DNA of 64,000 nucleotides from Saprospiraceae bacterium. Its GTDB lineage: Bacteria > Bacteroidota > Bacteroidia > Chitinophagales > Saprospiraceae. A program made the position numbers and the translations under genes. The notes beneath the pieces were generated by a model. That model did no database searches, was not told the origin of the DNA, and saw only the letters and a program-made list of their open reading frames with translations. Positions 7,413 through 15,357 of the stretch are shown here, piece by piece (position 1 is the first letter of the stretch; every line of letters begins with the position of its first letter). The stretch is from contig JADKAA010000024.1 of assembly GCA_016715465.1 (NCBI GenBank), forward strand, positions 620,001 to 684,000, in the 5' to 3' direction.

Positions 7413-7546
7413 CTGCCTTTTTCCACGTTCCCATCTGGTCCGGGTATTATAATTTCTGCTCTTTTACAAATTGGATTTATTTTCTTATTTTCGTATGGAT
7501 AAGAGATTTAATCCATTTCAAAAATCCTCACTTCAGATCTCTGCCT

Positions 7547-8575
7547 ATGTTACACCAGATTCATCCCAATAAAGTAAGACAAATATTATTTGTCGCGGTA
7601 CTCATTCTGTTAGGTCTTGTCATTGCGGCGGAAATGTTATTTATGCTGGGCGCTTTCCTGGGAGCAATTACCCTGTATGTGCTGATGCGCAACCTCATGA
7701 TCCGGTTGGTTGTGGATTATAAATGGAATAGAACCCTGGCAGCCCTGTTTCTAATTGGTATTTCCTTTATCTTATTGGTAATTCCGGTTGCCTGGCTTAC
7801 CTCTGTGGTCGTGGACAGGATCTCTCCGGTCATTCAGAATCCCGATAGCATCACCAAAACCTTTGAACAAATAAATACCTACCTCGTCAAAAAAGTCAAC
7901 CTCGACATCCTCAATGCTAAAAATATTGCTATACTGAATGAAAAACTGATAGGCATTGCCCAGGATACCCTTGGTGGTACCATTTCCATACTCGCCAATC
8001 TGGTGGTCATGTATTTCCTGTTGTTTTTTATGTTGACCGGTACCAATGACATCGAATTGTGGTTGCGCAAAAATGTACCCTTAAAACACAGCAACGTGAG
8101 CATTGTCATTAAGGAGGTAAAACAAACCATATACAGCAATGCGGTGGGCATACCCATTGTGGCCGTTGTTCAGGGACTGGCAGGCCTTGTAGGATATTTT
8201 ATTTTTGGCATTAAGGAATTCCTGTTAATGGGCGTGCTCACAGGCATCTGTTCTGTCATTCCTGTGGTTGGATCTATGATGATTTATTTGCCTCTCGCCA
8301 TCTTTGAATTGTCGATGGGTCGCACCTGGCCTGGAATCATGACGGCCATGTGGGGATTTATCGTGGTTGGCTCTGTGGATAACATTGCCCGGTTTATGCT
8401 ACAAAAGAAAATGAGTGACATTCACCCCCTCATCACTATATTTGGCGTCATCATTGGTGTCAATCTCTTTGGCTTTCTGGGCGTCATTTTTGGACCATTG
8501 ATGCTTTCCATATTCATCCTGCTGATGAAGGTTTATATTGATGAATTTGGTCGGGCCGGGGTAGAGCGGCCTTAA
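7547..8575 (+). CDS. AI-2E family transporter (PerM/UPF0118)
   Basis: A 342-residue polytopic inner-membrane protein. Two paired hydrophobic helices lie at the N terminus (about 10-60), followed by a helix near 70-90, a soluble helical stretch with the LVKKVNLDILN segment (about 110-150), and five C-terminal helices including the conserved IPVVGSMMIYLP and HPLITIFGVIIGVNLFGFLGVIFGP signatures. The family includes E. coli TqsA and YdgG-like permeases and Na+/H+ antiporters; the substrate cannot be told. I chose the ATG at 7547 because the 59 codons before it are not family-like and overlap a terminator. It converges with and overlaps the next gene by 4 bp. Confidence 0.88.
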   Translation: MLHQIHPNKVRQILFVAVLILLGLVIAAEMLFMLGAFLGAITLYVLMRNLMIRLVVDYKWNRTLAALFLIGISFILLVIPVAWLTSVVVDRISPVIQNPDSITKTFEQINTYLVKKVNLDILNAKNIAILNEKLIGIAQDTLGGTISILANLVVMYFLLFFMLTGTNDIELWLRKNVPLKHSNVSIVIKEVKQTIYSNAVGIPIVAVVQGLAGLVGYFIFGIKEFLLMGVLTGICSVIPVVGSMMIYLPLAIFELSMGRTWPGIMTAMWGFIVVGSVDNIARFMLQKKMSDIHPLITIFGVIIGVNLFGFLGVIFGPLMLSIFILLMKVYIDEFGRAGVERP

Positions 8576-8862
8576 TTGCCTGCTGAAGACGAACCACTTT
8601 GTTCGCACTTAAACAATTGTTCCCTTAACTGTTGAATTTCTTCATCTTTTTTCGAAATGGTCCTGATCAGTTCTTCATCCGTGTCACTGCTTTGGGAGAC
8701 ATTGTTTTTCATGTCTTGCACCTTTTGCTTGATTTCTGTGATGAATTGTTTGGGAGACTCTCCTTTTACCGCAGTTATACCCAGATAAGCAAGTGGTATG
8801 AAAATGAGCATAAACAGCATAAATTTGGCGAAACCGGTTATTTTGTATTTCTGTCTTGACAT
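8572..8862 (-). CDS. Small membrane-anchored coiled-coil protein
   Basis: A 96-residue protein. Residues 11-32 form one membrane segment (FAKFMLFMLIFIPLAYLGIT) with basic residues before it, so the C terminus is probably periplasmic or the protein is N-anchored. Residues 38-85 are highly charged with heptad-like spacing (EEIQQLREQL), suggesting a coiled coil. I recognise no family. It converges with the AI-2E gene and overlaps it by 4 bp. Function unknown. Confidence 0.6.
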   Translation of the reverse strand: MSRQKYKITGFAKFMLFMLIFIPLAYLGITAVKGESPKQFITEIKQKVQDMKNNVSQSSDTDEELIRTISKKDEEIQQLREQLFKCEQSGSSSAGN

Positions 8863-8959
8863 TGAATAACTTATTTATAATTACCTAACGCATTCAATGG
8901 GTCTGGTGGTTTCAGATGTCGTCGATGAAAAAAGGAGTTTAATCCGATTTTTTAACAAA

Positions 8960-9898
8960 TCAGCCTTTAAATTTGCCGATGGCGAAAAGCAAGGCATCGG
9001 TTAACCGGCTTGAAGTGCCAAATATATGGTTGAATGGTGTCAGAGTTCCCCCAAAGGATTTAAAAAACGCAGCGATGCCTTTTATCGAACTTCCTTCGAA
9101 ATCAAAATTTTTTCCTTTTGCCAGGCTGGAAATGATGGAAACATAAAGTACATAGGGCATAGCCCCGCGTACGGCGTCCTTTCGCCTGCCGGAAAGGAGG
9201 TTGTACACCATTAGGCTGTCTTCCACCGTCAGAATTCCTGCCTGGGCTACACCATTATTGTCTTTTGCCAGGCGTATGACTGCCGACACTCCCTGTGCCG
9301 TATTAATCCGGTTTACAAATTCTCTTGAAAAAGGTACACGCAAACCCTGCTGACCAAAACTATCGGTGATCAATTCGTAAAGTGCATCCACATCTTTTTC
9401 TTCGGTCAGTGTAAGCCTGGAAGATGCATATTGAATGTGATTATTCAATTTTGTACCCAGGCTGCTTTCAAACAAGGAGGTAGTCTGTCCCAAAATTCTA
9501 TACGTGTATCGACTTTGCTGAAGATAGCCCATCCATTTCCAGGGTAACCAATCCACAACCCCAGGATGAAAACAAAGACTTGTGTAAAAGACACGGGGAA
9601 GTGATGCCGTAAGGGCTTTGGCATAGGTTCTGAAATTCTCCTCGCTGGTTGGCTCCGACATCCAAATGCCGAGGTAAGGCGTAAGCTGAGGCATCACCAG
9701 CGCCCCTAATCCATATTTTTTGCGGAGGTGAAATGGAAATATGGCCCTTATGTTACCTCCTTCTTCAACCATCCGCACGCCCCATTCTCCTTTAATGCAC
9801 ACGGCATCAAGCCATTGTGGCATATAAAATACTGGAAGCCGGTCCATGTGCTGGCTACAGTATGTTTTGTACCTTTCCTTGTCGTCGAGGATAACCAT
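8960..9898 (-). CDS. GNAT/FemAB-like acyltransferase
   Basis: A 312-residue cytosolic protein resembling the double-GNAT BioF2/FemAB-like group: an N-terminal half with PQWLDAVC and a central PQLTPYLGIW motif, and a C-terminal half with an arginine-rich ...SGRRKDAVRGAMPYVLY segment and the FDFEGSSIKGIAAFFKSFGG signature, typical of FemAB-like aminoacyl or acetyl transferases. The acceptor is unknown; peptidoglycan or lipid-linked amino groups are the usual ones in the family. The ATG at 9898 fits homologues; an in-frame start at 9976 would add 26 uncharacteristic residues. It is a single gene, divergent from the PqiA-like gene. Confidence 0.75.
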   Translation of the reverse strand: MVILDDKERYKTYCSQHMDRLPVFYMPQWLDAVCIKGEWGVRMVEEGGNIRAIFPFHLRKKYGLGALVMPQLTPYLGIWMSEPTSEENFRTYAKALTASLPRVFYTSLCFHPGVVDWLPWKWMGYLQQSRYTYRILGQTTSLFESSLGTKLNNHIQYASSRLTLTEEKDVDALYELITDSFGQQGLRVPFSREFVNRINTAQGVSAVIRLAKDNNGVAQAGILTVEDSLMVYNLLSGRRKDAVRGAMPYVLYVSIISSLAKGKNFDFEGSSIKGIAAFFKSFGGTLTPFNHIFGTSSRLTDALLFAIGKFKG

Positions 9899-10087
9899 GC
9901 TGCAAATATGGGGCTTTATTTTCTTCGATTCCTGCCTGATGCGTGAATCTTTATATTGGTTATAAAAAAAATGCAACTATTGATATCTTGCGTCGTTATT
10001 ACAGCGGATCAGTGGCCAGTGACCTTGGGAGGCCGTTAATTTCATGTTTTGCGTCGCGCTCTGTCCTAAATAGACAATGAATAAAGT

Positions 10088-11410
10088 ATGTCAGTGAAAG
10101 GAAAAATATTGCTTGCCTTCGTGGTATTGTCCTTATTGGGGTCAGCTTTCCTCAGCTGGCGTATTTATTGGGGTCAGCGGGAATTAGACCGGCATGCCCT
10201 GGCTTTTGCAGAACTCAATAAGATCAATTATGGCCTGTTTAATATGCAGGCCTGGAAGTTAAAGGCATTTGAAATCTTTAGCGGACACATAACGGAGTTC
10301 AATATCTCACCCAGTGCATACCAGGAAGCAGAAGCAGAATTGCGCAAATACCTTTATTCCATTTATGAAGAACACATTGCTACCGGGAAACTTTTTGCCA
10401 GGGTTTTCGAGGATGCAGAAAAAAATAGCAAGGTCAACAAAATGCTGCTTAAACTATTTAAAGACAATTTGCAGACCCAGCTCCAGGAACTTAACATAAA
10501 GGGGCATATACCTGAAATGGCGGTTCAATTGGCCGCAGAACTCAAAAACAACGAACCCAGGTTTCGTCAGATCATGCAAAATGAACTGGTAAGGCTCATG
10601 CAGTATAAAGACAAATATGTATATGTGGATCCCAGGTTGGATCAGTTCAAAGCATTGGGATGTGAAGACCTGGATTGCGCCAAGGCAAAGTTGAACAATA
10701 GCATTGATGAAAAACGGGCGGAAACGAATAAACACGCCACCTGGCTCATGGCTATACTGCTTCTGGCTTTTGTATTGCTGGCCATTGGATATAAATCGAT
10801 TGGTTTACGATCAACGATAGGGTTGTTGACCCTCTTTTCTGTGTTGCTGCTGCTATTGGGCATTTCTCTACCCATGATCGTCATCGATGCGCGCCTCAAT
10901 TCTTTTGTATTCAACTTGTATGAACAAGATGTTTCCTTCGGCGAACAGGTGGTATTTTATCAAAGCAAGTCAATCCTCGACGTGACCCGCACCCTGATTG
11001 AAAGCAGGGGATTCGACCTCAAAATCGTGGGCTTTTTGATTTTATGTTTTTCGGTCATTTTTCCTTTTATCAAACTGGTCTTGAGTGGTTTGTTTTTACA
11101 ATACCAACTGCTGCGTAACAGCGCTGTGGTGAGAAATATGATTTTTTATTTGGGCAAGTGGAGTATGGCAGACGTGTTTGTGGTCGCCCTTTTTATGGCC
11201 TACATTGGTTTTTACGGTCTCTTTGATGCACAATTAAGCAGCCTTGAACAAAACAAAGGTGGCTTTGCTGTTGAAACTGTCAATTATACCCATCTGGCTC
11301 CGGGGGCTTTATTTTTTACAACCTATTGTATCTTGTCTATCGTATTGGGCATCATCATCAACAAGTGGCATCTTGCCGCCAACAGTATGGCGGAAAAACT
11401 TGTCATTTGA
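10088..11410 (+). CDS. PqiA-like multi-pass membrane protein
   Basis: A 440-residue inner-membrane protein. A first helix (about 6-25) is followed by a periplasmic, helical, charged domain (about 30-210), then about six membrane segments. The C-terminal block FYLGKWSMADVFVVALFMAYIGF (near 350-372) is the hallmark of the paraquat-inducible protein A family, which works with MCE proteins in lipid or envelope stress transport. The N-terminal extracellular domain is not part of standard PqiA and is not recognised. No pqiB/MCE partner is nearby. It converges with and overlaps the next gene by 8 bp. Confidence 0.75.
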   Translation: MSVKGKILLAFVVLSLLGSAFLSWRIYWGQRELDRHALAFAELNKINYGLFNMQAWKLKAFEIFSGHITEFNISPSAYQEAEAELRKYLYSIYEEHIATGKLFARVFEDAEKNSKVNKMLLKLFKDNLQTQLQELNIKGHIPEMAVQLAAELKNNEPRFRQIMQNELVRLMQYKDKYVYVDPRLDQFKALGCEDLDCAKAKLNNSIDEKRAETNKHATWLMAILLLAFVLLAIGYKSIGLRSTIGLLTLFSVLLLLLGISLPMIVIDARLNSFVFNLYEQDVSFGEQVVFYQSKSILDVTRTLIESRGFDLKIVGFLILCFSVIFPFIKLVLSGLFLQYQLLRNSAVVRNMIFYLGKWSMADVFVVALFMAYIGFYGLFDAQLSSLEQNKGGFAVETVNYTHLAPGALFFTTYCILSIVLGIIINKWHLAANSMAEKLVI

Positions 11411-12641
11411 TGGCATACATTGCCGCCAGCGCGAATGTATTTTTTCCGGAAGGTAAACCAACTTCTCCATAATCCAATCGATGGCTGTAATTCAATTTTA
11501 AGTGCAGCCGGCCCGATATCTTCCACCAAAATCCTGCATCCCAGGTAAACTGATTTTTATTTACATTCTGACGGACAAGGGCAGTGAAGTAATCCTTATT
11601 TTCATTGGTGGTGTTCGTTTGCTCTACATCTTTGCTGGCAGCGCTGAATTCATGCCAGTTTATCTGTGATAGCCTGTGGTAGCCCAAACCTGCGTATGGA
11701 AGAATGCCATAGCCAAGGTTGTACCGTAAAGAAAGTGGAAGGGTCCACTGATTTACATTGACTACGCTTTCGCTGCCTAAAGGCAATACGGCGTTTACCG
11801 CGCCTAAGAATGCCTGGCTGTTGGCAGTGGTTGTTTTGCGTTGATGCCAAAGCCCCAGCGCGATGTCCAGCTTACCCGTTAAAGTCAGTGTTACATCGCT
11901 GCCAACCATCCAACCCCTGTTTGAAGGATTGGTTTCCATACTGATTCCAAGTCCTCCATATACATATAACTTATTTGTCTTCATTGGGGGAGCGACATTG
12001 GTCATTGGCAATGCGCAGTAAATTAACTCCCTTTCAAAAACAAGGTACGGCGACAGAACTGTTAATATCCAAGGATAAATGATGCTTTCTCTGGGAGATG
12101 AACTGTTTTCCTCACCGGCCATAGACAAGACGGCATCGGCTTCTTTTGCTGCCTGTTCAAAGGCACTTATGGTTTCTTTTGAAGCAACCATCATGTGTTC
12201 TTTCATGAGATATTGCTCATTTCCTTTGCCTGACATGTATGACCTTATATTTGTTGGTGTTTTAGATTCATCCAACGCTACCTCAACATCCGATCGAATT
12301 GCTGGTCCGGGTGCATTAGTTACCTGATTGGGAGCCGTTGAGATGGTGGTAGAACTGGTTATTGAACCAATCGTTGTGGGCGCCGTGCTTCCGGACTTGC
12401 TTAAGCCGTCAGATGAAGCCACCAGGGCTTGATCCAGGGTAAAGGACCGGGGGGCCTCTTTTTCCACGGGTGATATAAATGCATACCAACACAATGCGGT
12501 CACAGCAGCCGCAGAAAACAGCCAGAAAAATAAAACCCGGCGTTTTTTCTTATTTTCGGGCATTTCGCGATCCAGCATGATACGCATCTGCGCCCATGCC
12601 TTGTCTTCGAGCACCTTATTTGATTTTTTGATGTGAAACAT
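11403..12641 (-). CDS. Membrane-anchored protein with C-terminal beta-barrel; probable anti-sigma partner
   Basis: A 412-residue protein with an unusual layout. Residues 1-35 are charged and would be cytosolic (WAQMRIMLDREMPENKKKRR). Residues 36-57 form one membrane helix. Residues 58-180 are a low-complexity Ser/Thr/Pro/Ala-rich linker. Residues about 220-412 alternate polar and aromatic residues in beta-hairpins (YVYGGLGISMET, LPLSLRYNLGYGILPYAGLGYH) and end in ALAAMYAIK, like a small outer-membrane barrel. It is the last gene of a four-gene operon and overlaps the ECF sigma gene by 26 bp. Similar sigma-adjacent anchored-barrel proteins are found in Bacteroidota. An anti-sigma role for the N-terminal tail is inferred from position and topology, not from a recognised domain. 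Confidence 0.65.
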   Translation of the reverse strand: MFHIKKSNKVLEDKAWAQMRIMLDREMPENKKKRRVLFFWLFSAAAVTALCWYAFISPVEKEAPRSFTLDQALVASSDGLSKSGSTAPTTIGSITSSTTISTAPNQVTNAPGPAIRSDVEVALDESKTPTNIRSYMSGKGNEQYLMKEHMMVASKETISAFEQAAKEADAVLSMAGEENSSSPRESIIYPWILTVLSPYLVFERELIYCALPMTNVAPPMKTNKLYVYGGLGISMETNPSNRGWMVGSDVTLTLTGKLDIALGLWHQRKTTTANSQAFLGAVNAVLPLGSESVVNVNQWTLPLSLRYNLGYGILPYAGLGYHRLSQINWHEFSAASKDVEQTNTTNENKDYFTALVRQNVNKNQFTWDAGFWWKISGRLHLKLNYSHRLDYGEVGLPSGKNTFALAAMYAIK

Positions 12642-13188
12642 ACTCGTTTTCTTTTAATTTAATGGATGCTTTCAGCAATTGGCGGGCATGTGACAAATGC
12701 CATTTAGATGTGCCTTCACTCATACTCGTTTTGTCTGCAATCTCCTTGTGTGTATATCCTTCAATGGCATAAAGAACAAAAACTTCTTTGGTTGCCGGCG
12801 GGAGTTTGTCCACTTCCTTTAACAGGTCTTCTTCGTATAAATTGGAAGGTCCTGTTTCGCTGGCGGCAATGTCGTGATCTTCAAAAACCATAAACCGCAC
12901 ATACTTGTTATTTTTTCGCACAAAATCAATCATCGTATTATAGATGATTCTGCGAATCCAACCCTCCAGGCTGCCTTTGAATTCATAGCGTTCCAGGTTG
13001 AGGAAGACCTTTAAAAATCCAAGATTGAGTACTTCCATGGCCTTGTCTTCATCCTGCATGTATCTGATGGTCATAGCCCACATGGCAGGAAAATACGTTC
13101 TGTAAAATACTTCCTGTGCCCTGCGGTCGTTTTGTGCGCAGGCTTTTACCAGTTCTTCCTCGTTATATGACTGTTTTTTAAAGATCAT
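12616..13188 (-). CDS. ECF RNA polymerase sigma factor
   Basis: A 190-residue group 4 sigma factor. The sigma2 region (about 20-95) shows FYRTYFPAMWAMTIRYMQDEDKAMEVLNLGFLKVFLNL and the WIRRIIYNTMIDFVRK core-binding/-10 part. The sigma4 region (about 125-180) shows LPPATKEVFVLYAIEGYTHKEIADKTSMSEGTSKWHLSHAR, the helix-turn-helix that reads the -35-type element. It would direct RNA polymerase to envelope-response genes. Its ATG sits in an ATGA overlap with the upstream barrel gene, and it overlaps the downstream anchored-barrel gene by 26 bp, so translation of all is probably coupled. Confidence 0.93.
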   Translation of the reverse strand: MIFKKQSYNEEELVKACAQNDRRAQEVFYRTYFPAMWAMTIRYMQDEDKAMEVLNLGFLKVFLNLERYEFKGSLEGWIRRIIYNTMIDFVRKNNKYVRFMVFEDHDIAASETGPSNLYEEDLLKEVDKLPPATKEVFVLYAIEGYTHKEIADKTSMSEGTSKWHLSHARQLLKASIKLKENEYVSHQKIK

Positions 13189-13946
13189 AAAGTATAAGTC
13201 AGTCCAAAGCTAAATCGTTTGTGCGTAATTCGGTCAGATCCATGGTTATCAATATTCCAAATGGTATTCCAGTTTTTAGTTTTCTGTACCAGTTGAAATC
13301 CCACTATGGCCGACAGATGGTTTCCCAAGCGGTGGCCATAAGCCACGCTGTAATATTGTCCGCCATCGATGTCATATATCTGCCGGTTCCAGTCCTGAAC
13401 CTTTTTGTTGCCGGTGAACGAATACCCTGCACCTGCTGAAATGAAACTACGGGCAGCCGGACTGAAGATCACTTCGCCAAACAAGGGATAATTGATCACC
13501 TCATCAATGGCTTCCGGTGTGTAAATTTCTGCTCCCACACCTCCTCCAACAGCCAGCCGGTGGTTCACCTGGTAGTACAAACCCACTTTAAGGGATGAAC
13601 CCAGGCTGATTTCGCTCCAGGCAGATCTTCCAGGCAGGACACTCAGAGTAGATTGTAAGATCAAACCTTTTTCTTTCAAACGAATGGGTTTGTGATCATA
13701 TTCGCTGCCTTCGCAATCCTGCGTTATTTTTTTGACCTTATCGATACCAAGGCTGCACTCATTCCCGCTGTCGAGTCTTAGTACCACTCCCTTCGTTTCA
13801 TCATATGAAACGAGGGTTCCGCTAAGTTTGCTGCCATCTTTCAGGTGTACGAAGTCACGGCAGGGTTTTAAGGAATCACCGACCTGGGCTGAAAGCTGCG
13901 ACGTAGTCATTATAAGGGCCAGTAGCCATAAATTAAATCGTTTCAT
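13185..13946 (-). CDS. Exported outer-membrane beta-barrel-like protein
   Basis: A 253-residue protein with a signal peptide (residues 1-20, ending QLSAQ). Residues about 30-80 (VHLKDGSKLSGTLVSYDE...) form a small beta module seen in several Bacteroidota surface proteins. Residues about 90-253 are amphipathic beta-strands (YYQVNHRLAVGGGVGAEIY, SFISAGAGYSF, YYSVAYGHRLGNHLSAIVGF) ending in FSFGLTYTL with a terminal aromatic/hydrophobic strand, typical of small outer-membrane barrels. It overlaps both neighbours by 4 bp (ATGA). Its place directly before an ECF sigma gene suggests a sensor or client role; this is inference. Confidence 0.7.
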   Translation of the reverse strand: MKRFNLWLLALIMTTSQLSAQVGDSLKPCRDFVHLKDGSKLSGTLVSYDETKGVVLRLDSGNECSLGIDKVKKITQDCEGSEYDHKPIRLKEKGLILQSTLSVLPGRSAWSEISLGSSLKVGLYYQVNHRLAVGGGVGAEIYTPEAIDEVINYPLFGEVIFSPAARSFISAGAGYSFTGNKKVQDWNRQIYDIDGGQYYSVAYGHRLGNHLSAIVGFQLVQKTKNWNTIWNIDNHGSDRITHKRFSFGLTYTL

Positions 13947-15211
13947 TGTACCGCGATTTTGGAAAGTAAGACAGGATGTGCAGGGTCCAGGGTGTTATAC
14001 TGGTAAAAGCCGTCGTCGCCAATGATCAGCGCCAGTTCATTGCCCAGTGCGATCACATCGTTGACTTTGATCTGGTTTAAATGGGAAAGTAATTTGAGGT
14101 TTCGCGGATTGGTGCGGTCGTAGATCTTAAATCCGTCGTCGCACAGGTAGAGGTGTTTTTCGGTAAGCGAAAGCCCAAGCGGGTAGGCCATTGGGTAACT
14201 TTGGACCACAATGGGGCTTGTCGGATTGGCAATGTCAAGGATGTCGAGTTCGTTTACAATTCCTCCGCAGGTGGTGCCATTGTGGATGGTCACAAAGGCC
14301 ATGCCGTCATCGCATACCACAGGATCGCAGCCGGTAGCATGTGAGAATGATGACCTGAATGCAGGACGGGCGGCATCACTGGCATCATAGATGAAAACAC
14401 CGTTTTGCGAGCCGATAAAAAGGTTGTCTTTGTAAGGAAAGATGGTTTCGATGTTCCAACCCACTGCTACCGACTGTTGCGGTACCGGGCAATCAGAACC
14501 TGCGATGGTAAAAGGCTGAAGGGCATTGTTGGTCACGGCATAGAGGTGGTCTGATTTCAGGCAAAACCGGGTGAAAGAACCGGCAATTCCCTGATTGCCA
14601 TTCACCACGGCAGGATTGAAACTGGTGGCGCCTCCCAGGCTTTGTGCAAAATCGCGTTTAACCCAAACGGCATCATCTTCAAAGTAGTAATTTCCCGTGT
14701 TGACACTGTAACAGTCTGACTCCTCCTGTACCTCTGTGTATAGGTATTCTACCAGGTAACCTTTGCCTTGCACAAAGCCAAAGCCTGGAAAAACGTCATT
14801 GCGTCTGCACACCAATGTGGGTTGAAGGAAATGGGTGATGTCAAAGGTGACCATATCGATGTATTGATCGAGGAACATTTTTCCATCCGATATGGCGATG
14901 TCATTATTGCCTTCAAAGGCCCAGAATGCTAGGTTAACCGGACTTTCAGGATTGATGTTGTCAATGACATGGATGCCCTTGTCTTTTTCACCGATCAACA
15001 GGTAATGGTCGTAATAATATATTTTTCCCGGAACTTCCAGTGCACGGGGTGCCATCACCAGGAGGTCGGTGCGGATCTCATCAGAGGTTTTATACACGGG
15101 ATCATACCTGAGGTAGGTCTGTGATGTTTTACAACTGTCTTTTACGCAGGATGAAAGGAAAAGTGTGATTAGAGCCAGCAGTAACAGATTAAGGAGTTTC
15201 GATGATTTCAT
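13943..15211 (-). CDS. Lipoprotein with LVIVD-like/beta-propeller repeats
   Basis: A 422-residue envelope protein. From the ATG at 15211 it has a signal peptide ending LFLSSC, a good lipobox with lipid-bearing Cys near residue 22. The body contains repeated strands of the type YDHYLLIGEKDKGIHVIDNINPESPV, DNLFIGSQNGVFIYDASDAARP and KHLYLCDDGFKIYDRTNPRNLKLL, the LVIVD pattern that folds as a beta-propeller. Such lipoproteins are common in Bacteroidota and of unknown function. A start 12 codons upstream is possible but would bury the signal peptide. It heads the operon with the barrel, sigma and anchored-barrel genes. Confidence 0.78.
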   Translation of the reverse strand: MKSSKLLNLLLLALITLFLSSCVKDSCKTSQTYLRYDPVYKTSDEIRTDLLVMAPRALEVPGKIYYYDHYLLIGEKDKGIHVIDNINPESPVNLAFWAFEGNNDIAISDGKMFLDQYIDMVTFDITHFLQPTLVCRRNDVFPGFGFVQGKGYLVEYLYTEVQEESDCYSVNTGNYYFEDDAVWVKRDFAQSLGGATSFNPAVVNGNQGIAGSFTRFCLKSDHLYAVTNNALQPFTIAGSDCPVPQQSVAVGWNIETIFPYKDNLFIGSQNGVFIYDASDAARPAFRSSFSHATGCDPVVCDDGMAFVTIHNGTTCGGIVNELDILDIANPTSPIVVQSYPMAYPLGLSLTEKHLYLCDDGFKIYDRTNPRNLKLLSHLNQIKVNDVIALGNELALIIGDDGFYQYNTLDPAHPVLLSKIAVQ

Positions 15212-15357
15212 GTGTGTATTTTTATGTACACCCCTTAGACGCACCAAGGCCCCTCAATGGTTGGGTTGGAGATCAAATTATGCCGGTAAATATGCATGAC
15301 ACTCCGGAAATGGAGCAAATTCAGGCTCAGTTTTCATCAAAAATATAAAAGCAGGGT

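Larger units (their letters stand above)
7106..7546. other. AT-rich divergent region with an orphan terminator
   Basis: 441 bp between divergent genes. Bases 7190-7320 are extremely AT-rich. It contains a -7 box for the GGGPS gene, a plus-strand -7 box at 7325-7332 and a very strong plus-strand terminator at 7372-7412 (all listed separately). No protein-coding gene lies upstream of that terminator on the same strand. An open frame runs from 7370 into the permease gene, but its N-terminal 59 codons cross the terminator and look non-coding. Confidence 0.6.

Noticed and set aside
7370..7546. N-terminal extension of the AI-2E permease frame by 59 codons
   Set aside because: It crosses the strong terminator at 7372-7412, has no membrane or family-like residues, and the family start fits the ATG at 7547.
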